Source: an uncultured Chloroflexota bacterium (GTDB lineage Bacteria; Chloroflexota; Dehalococcoidia; CAUJGQ01). From it: a stretch of DNA of 64,000 bases. Each line of letters begins with the position of its first letter. The first letter of the stretch is position 1. The stretch covers positions 1 through 64,000 of the forward strand of contig CALFMN010000231.1 in NCBI GenBank assembly GCA_937879875.1, read 5' to 3'. The notes below the pieces were generated by a model, which searched no databases, had not been told where the DNA came from, and saw only the letters and a program-made list of their open reading frames with translations. Of this stretch, positions 60,154 through 64,000 are shown piece by piece. The translations under genes and the position numbers were made by a program.

Positions 60154-60625
60154 CGCTTGCCGTCCCGCCGGCGGCCCCGCCTCCCAGTCGACGCCTGCTC
60201 CGCCTCTCCCGAGTGTACGGAGCCTGTCAATCTTGCTGCAGGCGCGGGACCCTTGCACGGCAACGGCTGCGAGGCCGCAGGGCCGCGCCACGAATGCGGG
60301 CATCCGCAGCAGGGGCAATACGCGGCCCGGACCACGGGGGCCTGCAGCCAAACCCGCGATCTGCGCCCGCAAAACTCCGGCCCGGATCTGGCAATTATCT
60401 TGCAGCTTACCTGTGTGAGACGAGCGAGCGCCCATGGCCACCACGTGAACCCGGGCGGACACGAGCTTCAGCACGCGTCACGCAAGCAACATCGCACTGT
60501 GGCACAACCGCGGGCTTTGTGGTCGCTGTCCTGGCCGCTCGTTCAGGACTGCTGCACGGCGCCGACAGCACCGCGGCCCGGCCATGTCTTCCGAGACCGC
60601 AGCGCTGCGCGAGCGTGACCACCAC
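60154..60625. other. intergenic region, nothing firm
   Basis: About 470 bp between the cyclase start and the secreted protein stop, both on the minus strand. Several chance frames are open, but none has family motifs. The cyclase promoter should be here. No clear hairpin or repeat was seen. Confidence 0.4.
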
Positions 60626-61723
60626 CTACCGCCCGCCGCTCACGAACACGGCGATGCCCGTGCCGGCGCCGGGATCGAAGATGTGGTTGTTGCCCGCGTA
60701 GGCGGCGACGGAGTGGCTGCCTCTGCCGCTCAGGATCTGTACAAGGTGGTCGTTGTCGGCGTTCACCACGCCGAGCTTGGGTCCCCGGAAGATGGCGAGA
60801 TAGAAGTTGTCGTCGCCGGGGTTGAACCAGATCTCGTCGGCGCCGCCTACGCCCGCGACGAAAGCATGGATGCGCCCGGTGCGAAGCTCGACAGCGACCG
60901 CGCCGTTGCCGCAGGCGCCGAGGAAGCGCTCGTTATGGCCGAGGGCGAGCCCCGTTGGCCCCGCGTCGCAGCCGGGCACCGGAAAGCTGGCGACGAGGCT
61001 TTCGCTTACGGGATCGAACACGTCGATAAAGCCGGTCGTGCCTCCGGCAGGCACCGCCTGATAGAACAGCCCGGTCTGCGGATCCCACACAGACTGTTCG
61101 AGGCCGCCGCCCGCGGTCGCATGCCCGGCAGCGCTCGCCGGCTGCATGAGCGTGTTGTCGGCGTAGTAGAAGTGCCCGGCGACCGTCCGCGTGGTCACGT
61201 TAATGAAGGTCAGGAAGCCCTCGGCATCATTGGCGATCAGGATGAGCTGGTCGCGAGGGTCGTATGAGAGCTCATCGGCCCGGCAGTGCCCACCGGTGTC
61301 GATCGAGGTCAGAAAGGTCGTGCCAGGCGTGGGGTTCAGCACTTTGATCGTGCTGTTGCCGTCGCCCGCCCAGACGAGGCCGCTGCTATCGGTCACCACA
61401 CCGTCGGGCCCGGCGCCCGCGAAGGGGTCGCCGTTGCAGGCACCGTTGCCGCTGAATGTGCCCTTGCCGATGTAGCCGATGAAGGTGTCGGTCCGGGCAT
61501 CAAACAGGTCGATCGCTTTGTTCGAGCGGTCGGCCAGGAAGTAGCGCCCGGTGGCATTCTCAACCCAGCTAATGTCCACGCTCGCCGGCGCGGGCGGCGT
61601 GATCGTGGTGCTGAACCGCACCAGATGGTCCTTCGGGGCAGCCAGGGCAGTGGCGGCGGCGAACAGCAGGGCGAGACCGAGGACGAGCGAGCCCGGGAGG
61701 GCGCGGCGCAACGGCCATGACAT
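60626..61723 (-). CDS. secreted beta-propeller-like protein, unknown
   Basis: 365 aa with a signal peptide (cleavage near Ala28, ALAAP). The mature part has repeated blocks such as GRYFLADRSNKAIDLFD, GLVWAGDGNSTIKVLNP and FIDVFDPVSESLVASF, as in YncE/SMP-30-type six- or seven-bladed propellers. Paired Cys (GACNGD, HCRADE, GCDAG, GACGN) may form disulphides. AAGGA nine bases before the ATG supports the start. It lies between the frameshifted cyclase and the decayed cyclase copy. Substrate unknown. Confidence 0.8.
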   Translation of the reverse strand: MSWPLRRALPGSLVLGLALLFAAATALAAPKDHLVRFSTTITPPAPASVDISWVENATGRYFLADRSNKAIDLFDARTDTFIGYIGKGTFSGNGACNGDPFAGAGPDGVVTDSSGLVWAGDGNSTIKVLNPTPGTTFLTSIDTGGHCRADELSYDPRDQLILIANDAEGFLTFINVTTRTVAGHFYYADNTLMQPASAAGHATAGGGLEQSVWDPQTGLFYQAVPAGGTTGFIDVFDPVSESLVASFPVPGCDAGPTGLALGHNERFLGACGNGAVAVELRTGRIHAFVAGVGGADEIWFNPGDDNFYLAIFRGPKLGVVNADNDHLVQILSGRGSHSVAAYAGNNHIFDPGAGTGIAVFVSGGR

Positions 61724-61849
61724 GTGCGACCATCCTTCTTACTGATCGAAGCGCCCTGCAGCGCAGGTCGCTGCAGGAACGCCGCGCAGACGCGGCGCGG
61801 CGCGCCTGCACTCTGCTGCCGCTTGCGGGAGATGACAAGCCACCGTGGG

Positions 61850-62105
61850 GGTAATTATCGGATTCGGCAGATTTTTCAGCCGATAGCGGCCGAGGCCACG
61901 GCTGCGGGCGTAGCGGTTGACGGCGGATCCGTAGTAGTCGCCCTCTCGGAGATCGGCTTCGCCCGTGTGCAGCGCCATGCGCACCTGCCGCGGTCAGACC
62001 ATGGCCCAATCCTTAGCTGGTAGCGCCCGCTGGTCTCCGAGTGCGGTCAAGGGTGCGTCGTGTCTTCGCATCGGCGAACGGAACGGTGATCGTCCCGGCC
62101 GGAAG
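61850..62105 (-). pseudogene. decayed copy of a nucleotidyl cyclase domain
   Basis: The minus strand encodes MRMALHTGEADLREGDYYGS and AVNRYAR, near-identical to MALHTGEADLRDGDYYGS and AVNRCAR in the cyclase at 57209. The next part, RGLGRYRLKNLPNP, matches that gene's DLGRHQLRDLREP but without about 30 residues in between, so there is an internal deletion. Upstream, DQRALPAKDWAMV runs into an in-frame TGA where the homologue reads VGVLRV. Then a degraded GTITVPFADA is left of TGTVTFLFTD. It is a dead copy. Confidence 0.85.
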
Positions 62106-62293
62106 TCTGGGCATTGCTGCACCTGCCGTCAATGCAAGACAGGACAAGCGCCGAAGACAGCGCGAGCATAGGCGCGAGATGGACGCCTCTGCAACGATAA
62201 ACGCGCTAAGATAGCCGCGGCGGCCGCGATTTGCGGCGCACGCGCATATCGAATTCGCCCGCGGCGAAGCAGAATGCTACGGAGACGATCACG

Positions 62294-64000
62294 ATGACGA
62301 CGACTGCCGACCGCGAGACCGCAACCGGGCCGAAGCGAGCGTACCGTGTCCTGGGCACGCGGCCGATCCGGCACGATGGTTTGGACAAAGTAACCGGCCG
62401 CGCGAAGTACGGCGCCGACATCCACCTGCCCGGCACGCTCGCCGGCAAAGTGCTGCGCAGCCCCTACGCCCACGCCCGCATCAAGCGGATCGATGCGAGC
62501 AAGGCGCTGGCGCTGCCCGGCGTCAGGGCTGTGATCACCGGCGCGGATTTTCCCATCCTGCACGACCGCCAGATCGACTTCGGCGAGACGCTGGGCAACG
62601 TGCGCGTCGTCGCTGAGAACGCGATGGCGAAAGGCAAGGCGCTGTACAAGGGCCACGCTGTGGCCGCCGTGGCCGCAACGAGCGCCAGCATCGCCGAAGA
62701 GGCGCTGAAGCTGATTGAGGTCGAGTACGAGCCGCTGCCCGTGGTGCTGACCTGGCGCGAGGCGATGGCCGAGGGCGCCGTGCTTTTGCACGAAGACCTG
62801 ACCACGCGGACCACTGCCGAGCGCTTCGGCCGCGGCACCGACAGCGGCGTGCAGAGCAACGTCGCCAGCCACCTGATCTTTCACAGCGGCGATTTGGACC
62901 AGGGCTTCAAAGAAGCAGAGGTCATCCTGGAGCGCGAGTACAGCACCAGCACGGTGCACCAGGGCTACATCGAGCCGCATACGAGTACGGCGCGCTGGGG
63001 CGAGGACGGCCGCGTCACGGTCTGGACCAGCTCGCAGGGCCACTTCGGCATGCGCGACCAGACGGCGGCGATCCTCGGCCTGCCCGCCGGCCAGGTGAAA
63101 GTCATCCCGATGGAGATCGGCGGCGGCTTCGGCGGCAAGACGGTGACGTATCTCGACCCGCTCACGTCGCTGCTCTCGAAGAAGACAGGCGCGCCGGTCA
63201 AGATCACGATGAGCCGGACAGAAGTCTTCGAGGCGAGCGGGCCGACCTCCGCCACCTTCATCCGCGTCAAGCTCGGCGCCAGGCGCGACGGCACGCTCAC
63301 CGCGGCGCAGCTCTACATGGTCTACGAGGCGGGCGCCTTCCCCGGCTCGCCGATGGGCGCGGGCGCGGGCTACGGTCTGGCGCCGTACCGCATCGAGAAC
63401 TTCCTCGTCGATGGCTACGACGTGGTTTGCAACAAGCCCAAGGTCGCGGCGTATCGCGCTCCGGGTGTGCCGCAAGCCGCCTTCGCGATCGAGAGCGCGA
63501 TGGACGAGCTGGCCCAGCAGCTTGGCATGGATCCGCTGGCGCTGCGCCGCCTCAACGCCAATGGCGAGGGCGACCGCCTGCCTAGCGGCGTCAAACTCGG
63601 CCCGGTCGGCAATATCGAGATCATCGAACGCATGCAGGCGCACCCGCACTACAACGCGCCGCTCGCAGGGCCGAACCGCGGCCGCGGCATAGCGCTCGGC
63701 TTCTGGGGCAACGGCGGCAACCAGTCGTCCTGCACGATCAACGTCAACGCCGACGGCACGATCGCCGTGATCAGCGGCTCGGTGGACATCGGCGGCACAC
63801 GCCCGGCGGTTTCCATGCAGGCCGCCGAGGTCCTGGGCCTGCGCGCCGAGGACGCGATTCCCAGCGTGGGCGACACAGACTCGGTCGGCTGGACCGGCGT
63901 TACTGGCGGCAGCCGCACCGCCTTCTCCACCGGCATCGCCGCGATCGCCGCCGCGGAAGAGGTCAAGCGCCAGATGATCGCCCGCGCCGCGCTGCTCTGG
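62294..64000 (+). CDS. xanthine dehydrogenase-family molybdenum hydroxylase large subunit (partial)
   Basis: First 569 codons, no stop in the window. LGTRPIRHDGLDKVTGRAKY, LHGTLAGKVLRSPYAHARI-like LPGTLAGKVLRSPYAHARI, EIGGGFGGKT, and VAYRAPGVPQAAFAIESAMD are motifs of the molybdopterin-binding chain of CO dehydrogenase/xanthine oxidase-type enzymes. The AYRAPGVPQ loop differs from the AYRCSFR of form I CO dehydrogenase, so a different substrate is likely. GGAGA precedes the ATG. It needs small and medium subunits, not seen on the left, and molybdenum cofactor, for which moeA is at 28066. Confidence 0.9.
   Translation, partial: MTTTADRETATGPKRAYRVLGTRPIRHDGLDKVTGRAKYGADIHLPGTLAGKVLRSPYAHARIKRIDASKALALPGVRAVITGADFPILHDRQIDFGETLGNVRVVAENAMAKGKALYKGHAVAAVAATSASIAEEALKLIEVEYEPLPVVLTWREAMAEGAVLLHEDLTTRTTAERFGRGTDSGVQSNVASHLIFHSGDLDQGFKEAEVILEREYSTSTVHQGYIEPHTSTARWGEDGRVTVWTSSQGHFGMRDQTAAILGLPAGQVKVIPMEIGGGFGGKTVTYLDPLTSLLSKKTGAPVKITMSRTEVFEASGPTSATFIRVKLGARRDGTLTAAQLYMVYEAGAFPGSPMGAGAGYGLAPYRIENFLVDGYDVVCNKPKVAAYRAPGVPQAAFAIESAMDELAQQLGMDPLALRRLNANGEGDRLPSGVKLGPVGNIEIIERMQAHPHYNAPLAGPNRGRGIALGFWGNGGNQSSCTINVNADGTIAVISGSVDIGGTRPAVSMQAAEVLGLRAEDAIPSVGDTDSVGWTGVTGGSRTAFSTGIAAIAAAEEVKRQMIARAALLW

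Noticed and set aside
62294..64000. Form I CO dehydrogenase large subunit (CoxL)
   Set aside because: The active-site loop reads AYRAPGVPQ, not AYRCSFR, so I call only the wider molybdenum hydroxylase family.

Overview
The window is high-GC bacterial DNA, densely coded on both strands, with many GTG starts and clear Shine-Dalgarno sites. The mix of genes suggests a soil or water member of Chloroflexota, or less likely a deep actinobacterial relative: an F420-type luciferase-like oxidoreductase, Ser/Thr kinases with unusual C-termini, a nucleotidyl cyclase-ATPase-repeat regulator, an SPFH protein, CysO-type cysteine synthesis and a xanthine-dehydrogenase-family hydroxylase. This placement is an inference from gene content only. 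I saw no rRNA, tRNA, CRISPR array, phage genes or transposase genes.

Layout. 0-10 kb: argG, a membrane-anchored YceI protein, a VOC protein, a histidine phosphatase, two enoyl-CoA hydratase paralogues, a Mug-type DNA glycosylase, two small CxxC proteins, a lipoprotein and a DUF983 protein. 10-17.7 kb: a catabolic stretch with a LigJ-like hydratase, an HpcH/HpaI aldolase, an MFS transporter, an HpnI/GT21-like glycosyltransferase, an LLM oxidoreductase, a VOC protein and a cyclase-family hydrolase. 17.7-27.7 kb: two Ser/Thr kinases (one fused to a b561-like membrane domain), an SPFH protein built on an exact 74-residue repeat, a sigma-like factor, a truncated ADP-ribosylglycohydrolase and a GT-C membrane glycosyltransferase. 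27.8-33.2 kb: a RAM-domain protein, moeA, two tandem alpha/beta hydrolases and pepA.

33.7-38.4 kb is a sulfur-assimilation cluster: an Rrf2 regulator, CysK, a MoaD-MoeB fusion, a CysO-like carrier ending Gly-Gly-Ala, a CysM of the CysO-dependent type and a JAMM peptidase. Together they can make a protein thiocarboxylate and use it for cysteine synthesis. Then come a GltD-like reductase, a BON protein and a divergent NRAMP transporter. 42.6-48 kb: methyltransferase-folP-folK, a nucleoside phosphorylase, Trm112, small membrane proteins and an enolase-superfamily dehydratase. 48-49.4 kb is a small accessory locus with a stand-alone HsdR_N-RAMA protein. 49.4-55 kb holds two drug-efflux style modules (TetR/MMPL and MarR/ABC), each with a palindromic operator candidate. 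55-62.2 kb holds a transglutaminase-like protein, a DUF433/PIN-like toxin-antitoxin pair, a frameshifted nucleotidyl cyclase regulator, a secreted propeller-like protein and a decayed second cyclase. A molybdenum hydroxylase large subunit runs off the right edge.

Several families of short non-coding repeats run through the window: about 170-220 bp elements with CCTCACCCCCGTCCCC ends, a second family ending in GGCACCTAACCCTG, GTAGGGGCG hairpins, and degenerate CTATTCCC / GTGAGTGGTGAA tracts. Some of them now lie inside coding sequence.
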